Shown in pieces: positions 35,246 to 44,068 of a stretch of DNA of 64,000 nt. Below the pieces are notes generated by a model. It ran no database searches. It was not told where the DNA came from and saw only the letters and a list, made by a program, of their open reading frames with translations. Position 1 is the first letter of the stretch; each line of letters begins with the position of its first letter. The DNA is from Candidatus Latescibacterota bacterium (lineage in GTDB: Bacteria; JAAXHH01): positions 62,001 to 126,000 of the forward strand of contig JAJEHX010000028.1 in NCBI GenBank assembly GCA_022823465.1. Direction: 5' to 3'. The translations under genes were made by a program, and so were the position numbers.

Positions 35246-36286
35246 ATGTCCAAACCCGTGAAAGCAGTCGGATTGCTGTCCGGCGGTCTGGACAGCACGA
35301 TCGCGGCCGCCATGCTGATGCGGCAAGGCATCGAAATACAGGGGCTCACCTTCTACACCGGCTTCTGCGTGGTGGAGCACAACCGCAGGTCCAAGACGCG
35401 GAAGCGCAAGAAACCGGTGCGCAACGAGGCGCTCCAGGCCGGCGCCAGGCTGGACCTTCCCGTCGAGATGATCGACATCTCCGGGCCCGACTACCTCAAG
35501 GTGCTGACCGATCCGAAATACGGTTACGGAAAAACCGTGAATCCATGTATCGACTGCCGGATCTTCATGTTCAGGCGGGCCCGCCAATACATGGATGAGA
35601 TCGGCGCCCAGTTCATGTTCACCGGCGAGGTCCTCGGCCAGCGGCCCATGTCCCAGCGCCGCCAGCCCATGAACGTCATCGATCGCGACGCGGAACTGGA
35701 CGGCCTGTTGCTGCGGCCGCTGTCCGCCAAGCGCCTCCCGCCCACCGTGGCGGAAGAGAAGGGGTGGGTCGACCGGGAGAAACTGGGCGACATCCAGGGC
35801 CGTTCCCGCCAGAAGCAGATGGAACTGGCCGAGGAATACGGCATCGAAGACTATCCTTCTCCCGCGGGGGGCTGCTGCTACCTGACCGATGCGAACTTCG
35901 GCCGGCGCATCCTCGACTTCTTCGAATACGAGGGCAAGGAAAACCTGACCATGGACGACGTGATGCTGCTCAAGATCGGCCGCCACTTCCGCGTCAAGCC
36001 CGACGTCAAGGTGGTGATGGGACGGGAAGAAGGGGAAAACAAGTTCCTGGAACGTTACGCCCCGGGCCGGTGGAGACTGGAAACGAAGGACGTCACGGGT
36101 CCGACCACGCTCGTCGAGGGCCATCCTACCGACGACGACCTCCGGCAGATCGCGGGCATGACCGTGCGGTACGCCGGCTCGAAGGCCGATCCCGGGACCC
36201 CGGTGGCCTGCCGCTACGAGGAGACCGAGCGCATCCTCGAACCGGCCCCGGTCGAGGAGGCGGTGGTGGAGGAGTGGAGGATTTAG
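35246..36286 (+). CDS. MnmA-like PP-loop thiolase-type protein
   Basis: The 346-residue protein starts at ATG 35246 with a perfect AAGGAGG. The N-terminal PP-loop GLLSGGLDSTIAAAMLM binds ATP. Cysteine motifs are NPCIDCRIFMFRRA and PAGGCCYLTDANFGRRILDFF. This is a known MnmA-related family annotated as tRNA thiouridylase-like. It differs from MnmA itself in its C-terminal half and in NPCIDC. Presumed role: ATP-dependent sulfur insertion into tRNA or another acceptor, fed by the adjacent TusA-like and Mrp proteins. The tRNA target is inference. Confidence 0.85.
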   Translation: MSKPVKAVGLLSGGLDSTIAAAMLMRQGIEIQGLTFYTGFCVVEHNRRSKTRKRKKPVRNEALQAGARLDLPVEMIDISGPDYLKVLTDPKYGYGKTVNPCIDCRIFMFRRARQYMDEIGAQFMFTGEVLGQRPMSQRRQPMNVIDRDAELDGLLLRPLSAKRLPPTVAEEKGWVDREKLGDIQGRSRQKQMELAEEYGIEDYPSPAGGCCYLTDANFGRRILDFFEYEGKENLTMDDVMLLKIGRHFRVKPDVKVVMGREEGENKFLERYAPGRWRLETKDVTGPTTLVEGHPTDDDLRQIAGMTVRYAGSKADPGTPVACRYEETERILEPAPVEEAVVEEWRI

Positions 36287-36298
36287 GCGAGAACGAAT

Positions 36299-36421
36299 AT
36301 GTTGCCTTTTGCGATCCAGATACCGCGCCCTGCAACCATCAAGGCGATGAAAGAGCTGGAAGAAGGCAAGGGTCAGCGATTCGAAAATGCCGAAGGTTTG
36401 TACCAAGACCTCGATATCTGA
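36299..36421 (+). pseudogene. C-terminal remnant of a RelB/DinJ-type antitoxin
   Basis: The 40-residue frame (MLPFAIQIPRPATIKAM then ELEEGKGQRFENAEGLYQDL) matches the C-terminal half of RelB/DinJ antitoxins, including LPFxIxIPxxxTIxAM and RFxxxExLxxDL. The DNA-binding N-terminus is missing because the preceding gene ends 12 bases before. No RelE toxin follows; the next gene is an esterase. It looks like insertional or deletion debris, although a short peptide could still be made. Confidence 0.6.
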
Positions 36422-37090
36422 ATGACCGATCTCCCCGTTATTGAACGCGTATCCAACAATTCGGCCGAGGTCAACGCATCCATCATCTGGCTTCATGGTC
36501 TGGGGGCGGACGGAGATGATTTTGCGCCGATTGTTCCGCAACTGGGGCTGCCGGCGGCCTACGCAGTCCGCTTCGTGTTTCCGTCGGCGCCAACCATCCC
36601 GGTGACGATCAACCAGGGGATGGTTATGCCCTCCTGGTACGATATCATGGAACTGGGCAATGCCCGTCGTATCGACACGGCCGGGTTGCGCGCTTCCGCC
36701 GGCAAAGTGCAGGCGTTGTTGCGACGAGAGATCGATCGGGGCGTTCCGAGCGAACGGATCCTCCTGGCGGGCTTCTCTCAGGGTGGCGCGGTCGGTTTCG
36801 AAGCCGGGCTGTCGTGCCAATACCGGCTCGGAGGCATCATCGCCCTGTCCACCTACTTTCCCACGGCCGACAGCGTCGTCGTGCATCCGGCTCAATCCGG
36901 GCTTCCCGTATTGGTCTGCCACGGATCGATGGACCCGATGCTGAATGAATCCCTGGGGCGCGACGCCTCCGAATCCCTCAGGCGATTGGGCATGGTTCCC
37001 GAATACCACGCGTATCCCATGGCCCACGAGGTGTCTCCGCAGGAAATCGATCAGATCGGCCGATGGATCCGGGCCGTACTGGGGAACTGA
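36422..37090 (+). CDS. Alpha/beta-hydrolase carboxylesterase (phospholipase/carboxylesterase family)
   Basis: The 222-residue protein has an alpha/beta-hydrolase fold with the family start IIWLHGLGADGDDF. The nucleophile is Ser119 in GFSQGGA. D171 lies in CHGSMDPM and H202 in PMAHEVS, completing the triad. It resembles bacterial EstA-type carboxylesterases and acyl-protein thioesterases that cleave short esters. It begins one base after the RelB remnant's stop on the same strand as the sulfur block. The physiological ester is unknown. Confidence 0.92.
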   Translation: MTDLPVIERVSNNSAEVNASIIWLHGLGADGDDFAPIVPQLGLPAAYAVRFVFPSAPTIPVTINQGMVMPSWYDIMELGNARRIDTAGLRASAGKVQALLRREIDRGVPSERILLAGFSQGGAVGFEAGLSCQYRLGGIIALSTYFPTADSVVVHPAQSGLPVLVCHGSMDPMLNESLGRDASESLRRLGMVPEYHAYPMAHEVSPQEIDQIGRWIRAVLGN

Positions 37091-37144
37091 GGTGAATGTT
37101 TACTCAGGAGGCACCTTGGAAGCCTCTGGATACGATCCGCCGGA

Positions 37145-37900
37145 TCAAACACTCAGCAGTCCCGACGCGTTGTCTTCCATAATCCCCACAGCCGTGTCAT
37201 CGTGTAGATCGATAAGTGCGCGCGCCATTGACGCCGCCGGCATGAATACCGGGGCGTGGGATCCAAAAAGTACTTTGCCCCCGATTCCCGCGTTCACGAG
37301 CATCTTCACGCTGTCCACCCCGTCCACCTGGGACGTATCCGCGTAAAGACCGGGCAGGTCGCGGACTTGCGCCGCGAAATCTCTCAAAGCAGTCGCGCTC
37401 GCCCCGCCGATGACCAGTTTCAGATTGGGATGGCGCATCGCCGCTTCCACTACATCGCCGGCCGGTACATCGGGCACCATCGCCAGGGGATGATGCCGCC
37501 GCGGGTCATCGATACGGATCTGGACCATAACGACCAGGCCGGCCTGGTCCGCTTCCGCGAGCAGATCGTCCGCCACGGCCAATTCATACCCACCATAACC
37601 CGGCAGCAGCTTGATCATGCGTACGGCACGATGTCCGGCCGCCTTCTCCAGTTCTTCAGGCCATGTGGGAAGGGTCGGATCGATGACCGGGACCGGGCTG
37701 ATGTCGTCAAATTCGTCGGCTGATTCATAGACATTCGCGTTACATAGATGCGGATTGGCGCTCCACGCCGCCGCCAGCGGCGCCATGAAAATCCGCTCCA
37801 CACCGTATTCACGCAGCGAGGCCCGTACCGAAGCCGCATCGTACGGCACGTTGACCAGCGCGGGCAACGGCCCGGTCCAGGCATTGACGTCGATGATCAC
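37145..37900 (-). CDS. Amidohydrolase-family protein lacking the metal-binding HxH
   Basis: The 251-residue TIM-barrel protein resembles the amidohydrolase-2 family in its overall layout (DPTLPTWPEELEKA, RMIKLLPGYGGYEL, VLFGSHAPV). The usual N-terminal HxH (xDxHxH) is replaced by IDVNAWTG and the terminal GSDxP aspartate by His (GSHAPV). Metal-dependent hydrolysis as in its neighbours is therefore doubtful. It shares strand and probable operon with a canonical amidohydrolase 88 bases upstream. It could be a structural or regulatory paralogue. Confidence 0.82.
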   Translation of the reverse strand: MIIDVNAWTGPLPALVNVPYDAASVRASLREYGVERIFMAPLAAAWSANPHLCNANVYESADEFDDISPVPVIDPTLPTWPEELEKAAGHRAVRMIKLLPGYGGYELAVADDLLAEADQAGLVVMVQIRIDDPRRHHPLAMVPDVPAGDVVEAAMRHPNLKLVIGGASATALRDFAAQVRDLPGLYADTSQVDGVDSVKMLVNAGIGGKVLFGSHAPVFMPAASMARALIDLHDDTAVGIMEDNASGLLSV

Positions 37901-37988
37901 GGCGAATCTCCGCGTAGCCTGGATCGTAGTCTCGGCGCACGCCGGTTGCGGGCGTCGCTTACGGTTATGATCACTTCATGCCTCCGAA

Positions 37989-38819
37989 TTAACGTTCTTC
38001 CCTTCTATCCAGCTTCAATATCCGCAACGCGTTCTCCCACAGGATCGCCCGCTTTGCCGCGTCCGGTATACCCGCCCCTAGGACCTTGTTCATCGTGACG
38101 CCGAAGTGACGGATGGGCGCGTCCGATCCATAGACGACCCGGTGCGGACCAAGACGCCGGACGGCCGCTTCGACCAGGCCGCTTTCCGGATCGCCGCCCG
38201 ATGTATCCACGACCACGTTCGGCACGTCGACGACCGCCTCGATGCCGCGATACCCCACGCCGTTGAGGTGGGCCATGATGATCCTCGCCTTGGGGTGGCG
38301 GCGGGCGAGATCGGCCACGTCGAAGGGCGTCGATTCTCCGGGCAGGTTGCCCGTGGTCTTCAGCCAGGCGTGCTGCAGCACGGGCACGTCCTTCGCGACG
38401 GCCGCCTCCATGATCGGGTCGAGGCCGGGATCTGTCGCGCGACGCGCCACCCAGAGCTTTACCCCCGCCATGGCCTGGCCGCCCACGCATCGCTCGATCT
38501 CGGCGACGGCCTCGTCCGGGAAGGCCGGTGTCACGTAGCAGAAGGGCAGGATCGCTTCCGGCTCCGCGTCGCGCATCCGCAGCACGTAGTCGTTGGCCAG
38601 CCGGCACTGTTCGGCCGTGGGTTCGTAGGGGGTGGTCTCGTACAGGGAGAACACGCACATCCTGGTAACCCCGGACCTGCGGGCGGTGGCGACAAGCCTT
38701 TCCGCGTCCGTCCCGGGCGAGGAAACCCGGTAGGAGCCAAAACAGTTCAAAGGATGTACGTGGATGTCCAGCGCCGGTCCGTCGGGCAGCAGCTTCTTGC
38801 GCAGGGAGGCGAGGGTCAT
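37989..38819 (-). CDS. Amidohydrolase family protein
   Basis: The 276-residue protein has an intact metal motif HVHP in LDIHVHPLNCFG, the lysine-adjacent strand AGVKLWVAR, a histidine in IIMAHLNG and the terminal catalytic aspartate in VYGSDAPIRHFG. These features define an amidohydrolase-2 (TIM-barrel) hydrolase or decarboxylase. The sandwich of a degraded paralogue downstream and a lactonase-like paralogue upstream suggests a shared catabolic pathway, possibly for aromatic or sugar acids. The substrate cannot be told. Confidence 0.9.
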   Translation of the reverse strand: MTLASLRKKLLPDGPALDIHVHPLNCFGSYRVSSPGTDAERLVATARRSGVTRMCVFSLYETTPYEPTAEQCRLANDYVLRMRDAEPEAILPFCYVTPAFPDEAVAEIERCVGGQAMAGVKLWVARRATDPGLDPIMEAAVAKDVPVLQHAWLKTTGNLPGESTPFDVADLARRHPKARIIMAHLNGVGYRGIEAVVDVPNVVVDTSGGDPESGLVEAAVRRLGPHRVVYGSDAPIRHFGVTMNKVLGAGIPDAAKRAILWENALRILKLDRREER

Positions 38820-38892
38820 GGCATTCGGCCAGCAAGTTACATTGCGTGACGGGCGGGGCTGCTGCGCCGCTGACGCATATGTGAAGAGACCG

Positions 38893-39741
38893 TTACAGCC
38901 GGTAGAATGAGATGGCGTTGTCCCGGAACAGCTTGCGTCTCTCCGTGTCCGAGAGTCCGTCGGTCGCCCAGGACAGGGTCTCCACCCAGCGCGGATACTC
39001 CGTGGCCTGGAAGGCGACCGGCCAGTCCCCGCCGTACATGACCCGGTCGATTCCGAAACAATCGATCACGTGATCGATGTAGGGCTTCAGGTCTTCGGCC
39101 GTCCACCGTTCCATGTCCGCCTCGGTGACCAGTCCCGACACCTTGCAGCATACGTTGGGCATATCCGCCAGGGTCCTCAGTTCATCCTTCCACGGGTCGA
39201 AGACCTGGTTCTTGATGTCGGGCTTGCCGATATGGTCCAGGATGAAGGAGACATCGGGGCATTGCCGGACGAATTCGATCACGTTCGCCAACTGCGGGTG
39301 GAATATGCAGATATCGAAGGACAGTCCATGGGATGGCAGCAGGCGAACGCCTTCGATGAAGCCAGGCTGGAGGCAGAAGTCCACAGACTCGGGCTGCAGC
39401 AGGCGCCGAATGCCCTTGACCAGCGGAATACCGGCCAGAATCTCGAGATCTTCATTGACCGCCGCACCCCGTTCGAGCGGCGCGTTGGCCACGATCCCGC
39501 GAATACGACCGTCCTGCCGGGCAAGTCCGGATACCCATTCCGCTTCCTGGACGTGCTGGCCGGCGTCGCATTCGCACTGCACGAAGACCATCTGCTCTAC
39601 CTGGACGTCGCCGCAGGCCTGCCGGTATTCATCCAGCAGGTACCGCTGGTTCAGCAGGGGGATATCGTCCAGCCAACTGTACCTCAGGTGATTCGGATCC
39701 CAGAGATGTACATGGGTGTCGACAATGGGGAAGTTTACCAT
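38893..39741 (-). CDS. Amidohydrolase-2 family, lactonase-like
   Basis: The 282-residue protein has VDTHVHLWDP at the N-terminus, KGIRRLLQPE, ILDHIGKPDIK, VCCKVSGLVTEAD and MYGGDWPV near the end. These are the signature blocks of the amidohydrolase subgroup that includes L-fuconolactonase and 2-pyrone-4,6-dicarboxylate lactonase. It probably opens a lactone in sugar-acid degradation, consistent with neighbouring oxidoreductase genes. It is the first gene of a three-amidohydrolase set. Confidence 0.92.
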   Translation of the reverse strand: MVNFPIVDTHVHLWDPNHLRYSWLDDIPLLNQRYLLDEYRQACGDVQVEQMVFVQCECDAGQHVQEAEWVSGLARQDGRIRGIVANAPLERGAAVNEDLEILAGIPLVKGIRRLLQPESVDFCLQPGFIEGVRLLPSHGLSFDICIFHPQLANVIEFVRQCPDVSFILDHIGKPDIKNQVFDPWKDELRTLADMPNVCCKVSGLVTEADMERWTAEDLKPYIDHVIDCFGIDRVMYGGDWPVAFQATEYPRWVETLSWATDGLSDTERRKLFRDNAISFYRL

Positions 39742-39769
39742 AATGTTGTCTTTGTCAGGACGTGTTGCG

Positions 39770-39985
39770 TTATGGGAAAAAGACCAATTTGATCATCACA
39801 GAAAGATACGCTGCGATAATAATGCCGATGATCCATCGAAAGTAGGTAGCATTGCTTTCGATCAGGTATCTGATGTGATCATCCGACGCTTCGAGTCTGG
39901 CCATCCGTTTTTTGGTATTGTAGTCTTCGTAATAGATCTCGACCTTAACTTCTTCGGTGGCGCTTTGTGTTTTATAGTCGCGCAT
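39770..39985 (-). CDS. Small coiled-coil protein with C-terminal membrane anchor
   Basis: ATG 39985 is preferred over the longer frame because CAGGAA lies just upstream. The 71-residue product begins with a charged region and a heptad-like helix (TKKRMARLEASDDHIRYLIES), then ends in one membrane helix (IIGIIIAAYLSVMIKLVFF). The layout resembles phage XhlA-type small proteins and the small genes at 45.2-46.6 kb. No catalytic features are present. It lies upstream of the amidohydrolase set on the same strand. Confidence 0.6.
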   Translation of the reverse strand: MRDYKTQSATEEVKVEIYYEDYNTKKRMARLEASDDHIRYLIESNATYFRWIIGIIIAAYLSVMIKLVFFP

Positions 39986-40383
39986 GGTGTTAATTCCTGC
40001 TGCTTTATCGGCAGGCTTACAGACGAACACAAGCTACCAGCGCAAAGGCAGGCAGTCAACGGATTTACAGCCCCGCCGTTCATCCGGCGTCCCACTGCAG
40101 ACCAGCCTGGAGAAACCCCGCGGGATCGGCACCGGTGATGTCCTTTTGTGCTTGAACTATCTCGCGGCCCCGTGTACTATGCCGGTTCGAACTGATCGAC
40201 GCCGGTTCGACACCGGTTTGACAGATTCGACCCGTTAGACGCCGGTTTGACAGATTCGACCCGTTAGACGCCGGTTCGACCGGATCCATCAACTTTTCGC
40301 TTTCTGTCCGATCGTACGTCTTCGGCGTTGATTGGACTATTCCCATTAGTCGGTAAATAACGCCAAATCTCGGATCGTGCTTC
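39986..40383. other. Intergenic region with repeats before the Nramp-like gene
   Basis: No convincing gene is seen in this 398-base stretch. It contains two perfect tandem 29-bp units plus a partial third unit (40213-40283), so the visible content is repetitive and possibly regulatory. Confidence 0.6.
40213..40283. repeat. 29-bp tandem repeat (2 full copies and a partial)
   Basis: The unit starting CCGGTTTGACAGATTCGACC occurs at 40213-40241 and 40242-40270 without change, followed by a partial CCGGTTCGACCGG. A related GCCGGTTCGA also occurs just upstream. It lies about 100 bases before the transporter start. Confidence 0.85.
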
Positions 40384-41838
40384 ATGTCCACTGAAACCAC
40401 CACCGAAGCCACTCGCCCCCTCGGCAAGCTTTCGCCCCTGAAGATGGCCGCCGTGCCCACCTTCGCCGGCATGCTGAAGTACATCGGTCCCGGCATCGTC
40501 TGGGCCGGGCTGGCCCAGGGCAGCGGCGAGCTCATCTGGTGGCCCTACCTGACCGCGAAGTACGGCGCGGCCTTCATCGGCCTCCTCATCCCGGCCGCCC
40601 TGATGCAGTTCTGGGTCAACGTGGAGATCGCCCGGTATACGATCATGACCGGCGAGACGGCCCTGACCGGGTTCAGCCGCATCGGCAAGTGGTACGTGTC
40701 CCTGATCTGGGTGGGGGTGTTCCTCGAGAACATCTGGTTCGGCGCCTACGCTTCGGCGGGAGGCGGCGCGCTGGCGGAACTGACCGGATTCCCGGAAGGA
40801 TGGACGGTCCGGGGCCAGTCGCTCTTCTGGGCCTACCTGACCATCGGGATCTACCTGGTGGCCCTGTTCATGGGCCGGGTGGTCTACCTGATCGTGGAAC
40901 GGCTCACCATGGCGGTGGTCGTCATCACGATGGTGGGGATCGCCTTTGCCGTATTCCAGCGGCCGGTACTGGACGTGGCGGGCGAGTTCTTCGGCGTCCT
41001 GCTCACGCCCGGCTACCACAGGCCCGCGAACTGGGATCCCGCCGACCTGTCCACGGTCCTGACCGCCATCGTCTTCGCCGGCGCCGGCGGCTTCGGCCAG
41101 CTCTTCCTGTCCTACTGGATGCGGGACAAGGGCGTGGGGATGTCGGCCTATATCGGGCGCATAACCAGCCCCCTGCGCACCGCGCCGGAGGCCATATCGG
41201 CGACAGGTTACGCCTTCGAGGACACCGAAGCCAACCGGACGAATTACCGGAAGTTCATGCGGTATCTGAAAATAGAGTCGGGACTCGGCGTCGGGCTGAA
41301 CCTGGTTACGACCGTCATCATGTGCTGGCTGGCATGGGCCCTGCTGATGCCGCAGGGCATCGTTCCCGAGGGCTGGGAAATCGCCGTGGTGCAGTCCGCC
41401 TTCTTCGAGGTCAGTTGGGGCGCCATCGGCAAAGTCGTCTTTCTGATCGTCGCCGCGGCGTTTCTGTGCGATGCCTGGCTGCAGTCCACCGACGGATTCG
41501 CCCGGATGCAGGCCGATTTCATCTACGCCAACGTAAAGCGGGCGCGCCGGTTTCATTTCCGCACGCTATACTACGGTTTCGTCGTGGTCTTCACCCTGCT
41601 GACGACGATCACGCTGCCCCTCGCGCAACCGGGAGATCTGCTCATCATACGCGGCGTCATCGCCTTCATGGCCATGGGACTCTTCTGTCCCGGGCTGATC
41701 TACCTGAACTACGTGCTCGTTCCCCGGGCCTTCCCCTCGTGGACCAAACCCCATCCCCTCACCCGGATCATCATGGTCGCCATCACCGCGACCTATATCT
41801 CCATCGGGCTCTGGTACATTTTCGTGCGGCTGTCCTGA
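40384..41838 (+). CDS. Nramp-related membrane transporter without canonical metal-site motifs
   Basis: The 484-residue integral membrane protein has about 11-12 helices and the Nramp-like opening GPGIVWAGLAQGSGELIWWPYLTAKYG. In characterised Nramp proteins TM1 carries DPGN and TM6 carries MPH as divalent-metal ligands. Here the corresponding segments read AQGSGE and AGAGGFGQLFLSYWMRD, so the manganese/iron ligands are missing. It is therefore Nramp-fold, but its substrate may be something else. A repeat-bearing upstream region and convergence with the aminotransferase gene are the only context. Confidence 0.85.
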   Translation: MSTETTTEATRPLGKLSPLKMAAVPTFAGMLKYIGPGIVWAGLAQGSGELIWWPYLTAKYGAAFIGLLIPAALMQFWVNVEIARYTIMTGETALTGFSRIGKWYVSLIWVGVFLENIWFGAYASAGGGALAELTGFPEGWTVRGQSLFWAYLTIGIYLVALFMGRVVYLIVERLTMAVVVITMVGIAFAVFQRPVLDVAGEFFGVLLTPGYHRPANWDPADLSTVLTAIVFAGAGGFGQLFLSYWMRDKGVGMSAYIGRITSPLRTAPEAISATGYAFEDTEANRTNYRKFMRYLKIESGLGVGLNLVTTVIMCWLAWALLMPQGIVPEGWEIAVVQSAFFEVSWGAIGKVVFLIVAAAFLCDAWLQSTDGFARMQADFIYANVKRARRFHFRTLYYGFVVVFTLLTTITLPLAQPGDLLIIRGVIAFMAMGLFCPGLIYLNYVLVPRAFPSWTKPHPLTRIIMVAITATYISIGLWYIFVRLS

Positions 41839-41953
41839 GCCTTCAGCGTGCCCGGCGCGTGTCACACCGCGTCCGGCGCCGCGAGCCACCCGGGCACACA
41901 CCGCCCCCGCACAAATCGCGCGAGCTACCCAGGCATTAACACGGGCATCAACC

Positions 41954-43339
41954 CTACACCACCGCCGGCGCCACACGCGCCGTTCTTTCTTCGGCGATGC
42001 GCACGCCCGCCTCGATGATCTCGAGAGATTCGTCGATCTGGGCTTCGGTAATGGTGATCGGCGGCATGAAGCGCAGTACCTGGGAACCCGACAGTTCCAT
42101 GAAGCGCAGGCTCAGCGGGTCGTTTTTGAGCATCCTGGGCACGATGGGCAGCCAGAGGCCGTTCTCGTAGCAGTACTCCGTCACAATGGCGGCGCCATCG
42201 AAGTTGGGCTTCCGGCTTTGCTTGTCCGTCACCAGTTCGAGGCCCAGACAAAGACCAAGTCCCCGCGCCTCGCCCACGATTTCGTATTCCGCCTCCATGA
42301 CCTTGAGCCGGTCCATGAAGTAGTTGCCCACGACCCGGGCGTTTTCCACCAGGTTGTCCCGGTCGACGATTTCGATATTGGCCAGTCCAGTCTCGCAAAG
42401 CAGCGGATCCCCGGCGTGGGACGAAAAGGGCATGAATCCCTTTGCCACCGCGGCGTCCGCGATCTCCGCACTGGTCATGACGGCGCACAGGGGTACGGCG
42501 CCGCCGAGCCCCTTGGAACAGGTCACGATATCGGGCACGAAATCGAAGTGCTCGAAGGCGAACCACTTGCCCGTCCGTCCGAAGCATGTAAGCGCCTCGT
42601 CCGCGACCGTCAGGATGTCTCGTTCCCGGCAGATCTCCACGATCCGCTGGATCCACTCCTTGGACGGCACGATCTGTCCCGCCGCGCTCATCAGGGGTTC
42701 GAAGAAGAAGGCCGCCGGCCGGCCGGAGGTCGACGAATCGATCACGTTCTCCGCCGCGTCCGCGCATCCCAGGTTGCAGCAGGCTTCATCCCGGCAGAAC
42801 TGACAGCGGTACTCGTAGGGCGTCGGGATGAAGGAGGCGCCCGTGGGCATGGGGCCGTACCCTTCGCGCAGCATGCCGCCACGGCCGGTGATGGACGCGC
42901 TGCCGTAGGACTGGCCGTGATAGCCGCGCATGAGGGCGATCACCTCGAAGCGGTCCGTGTACTTCCGCACGAGGCGCAGTGCCATTTCGTTGGATTCGGA
43001 GCCCGTACAGGCGAAGAAGGACTTCTGCAGCGGGTCCGGCGCGATTTCGGCCATCTTCTTGGCCAGCAGCACCTCCGATGGCGCGATGAAGGTCGTGCCC
43101 ACCTGGATGATCTTCTGGGCCTGGTCGCAGAGGGCCTTCACGTATTCCGGGTGGGAATGGCCCAGGGTCACGCATAACTGGCCCGACTGAAAGTCGATGA
43201 ACCGCCGGCCTTCAACGTCCCACATGTATAGCCCATCGCCGCGCTCAGGCACCAGGGGCGCGGTGCGCATCGGATGTCTCAGTAGATACTGATTGCCGAG
43301 TTCCAGCCAGCCTTTGTTCGTGGTGGGTAGCGACGCCAT
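41954..43339 (-). CDS. Class III (aspartate-family) aminotransferase
   Basis: The 461-residue fold-type I aminotransferase has the class III features: LYMWDVEGRRFIDFQSG, GSESNEMALRLVRKYT, EALTCFGRTGKWFAFEHF and the PLP lysine in VTCSKGLGGAVPLCAVM. A cysteine cluster (CQFCRDEACCNLGC) resembles the CxxC-rich loop of related omega-aminotransferases. It probably transfers an amino group from an amino acid or omega-amine to a 2-oxo acid. It is convergent with the Nramp-like gene and divergent from the cupin. Confidence 0.92.
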   Translation of the reverse strand: MASLPTTNKGWLELGNQYLLRHPMRTAPLVPERGDGLYMWDVEGRRFIDFQSGQLCVTLGHSHPEYVKALCDQAQKIIQVGTTFIAPSEVLLAKKMAEIAPDPLQKSFFACTGSESNEMALRLVRKYTDRFEVIALMRGYHGQSYGSASITGRGGMLREGYGPMPTGASFIPTPYEYRCQFCRDEACCNLGCADAAENVIDSSTSGRPAAFFFEPLMSAAGQIVPSKEWIQRIVEICRERDILTVADEALTCFGRTGKWFAFEHFDFVPDIVTCSKGLGGAVPLCAVMTSAEIADAAVAKGFMPFSSHAGDPLLCETGLANIEIVDRDNLVENARVVGNYFMDRLKVMEAEYEIVGEARGLGLCLGLELVTDKQSRKPNFDGAAIVTEYCYENGLWLPIVPRMLKNDPLSLRFMELSGSQVLRFMPPITITEAQIDESLEIIEAGVRIAEERTARVAPAVV

Positions 43340-43677
43340 GATCCGTCTCCTGGGGTAAATGATCCTGGGGAAATGCTCGCAGTTTTCAGGAAGGAAAAGA
43401 TAAGGGCATGCTAAATCACCGGGCAGGGCGTGTCAATACAATTCGCCGGCGCTACAATGGCCCTCGAAGGTGCCCTGATTGCCCTCGCTAGCGTCCTGAT
43501 GGTCCGGAAGGGAAGAGAATGTTTTTGCCCTGTCTCCGGTCCCGTTCTATCTTCAAGCAGAGCGTCTGGCGGGTTCGACTGAAAGACGTCGGACGGTGGA
43601 GTAACACCTTAACCCGACGCATTGCATGATCTTCGTCCGAAACGCCGTTTCAGATAGTCGATGACGACCAGCCAATT
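43340..43677. other. Divergent intergenic region between aminotransferase and cupin
   Basis: This 338-base stretch should hold the promoters of the two divergent genes. No open frame, strong repeat or confident promoter box was found. Confidence 0.5.
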
Positions 43678-44016
43678 ATGGTTATAAATTCAAGTAATGC
43701 AGCACATTATAAATGGGGCAAGCACTGTGATGGATGGCACCTCCTGAATACGGCTTCCCTGAGCGTAATCAAAGAAAGGGTTCCAAAAGGAGGCGTGGAA
43801 GAGATGCACTATCACAGCGAAGCGCAGCAGTTATTCTATGTGTTGCAAGGTGTTGCCTCTGTTCAACTCGGGGAGGAGATGTACAGGGTACCGGAAGGTA
43901 GCGCCATTCATGTGCCCCCCAAAACACCACACCGGCTAGAAAACCCTGGAGAGGAAGATCTCGTATTCCTCGTCATATCTCAACCACACAGTCATGCCGA
44001 TAAGATGAAGTGCTGA
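43678..44016 (+). CDS. Cupin-domain protein
   Basis: The 112-residue single-domain cupin has metal-ligand motif one as EMHYHSEAQQLFYVLQG (HxH with Glu) and motif two as HVPPKTPHRLENPG. This is the small beta-barrel family of isomerases, dioxygenases or mannose-type epimerases and sugar-binding proteins. No clear ribosome-binding site precedes the ATG at 43678. It lies 52 bases before the oxidoreductase gene on the same strand, so it may act on the same sugar-like substrate. Confidence 0.88.
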   Translation: MVINSSNAAHYKWGKHCDGWHLLNTASLSVIKERVPKGGVEEMHYHSEAQQLFYVLQGVASVQLGEEMYRVPEGSAIHVPPKTPHRLENPGEEDLVFLVISQPHSHADKMKC

Positions 44017-44068
44017 CAGTCAGGAGGAAATCGAGCGGGCTGTGAACTCCCTAAGCCCGCCGCACATC

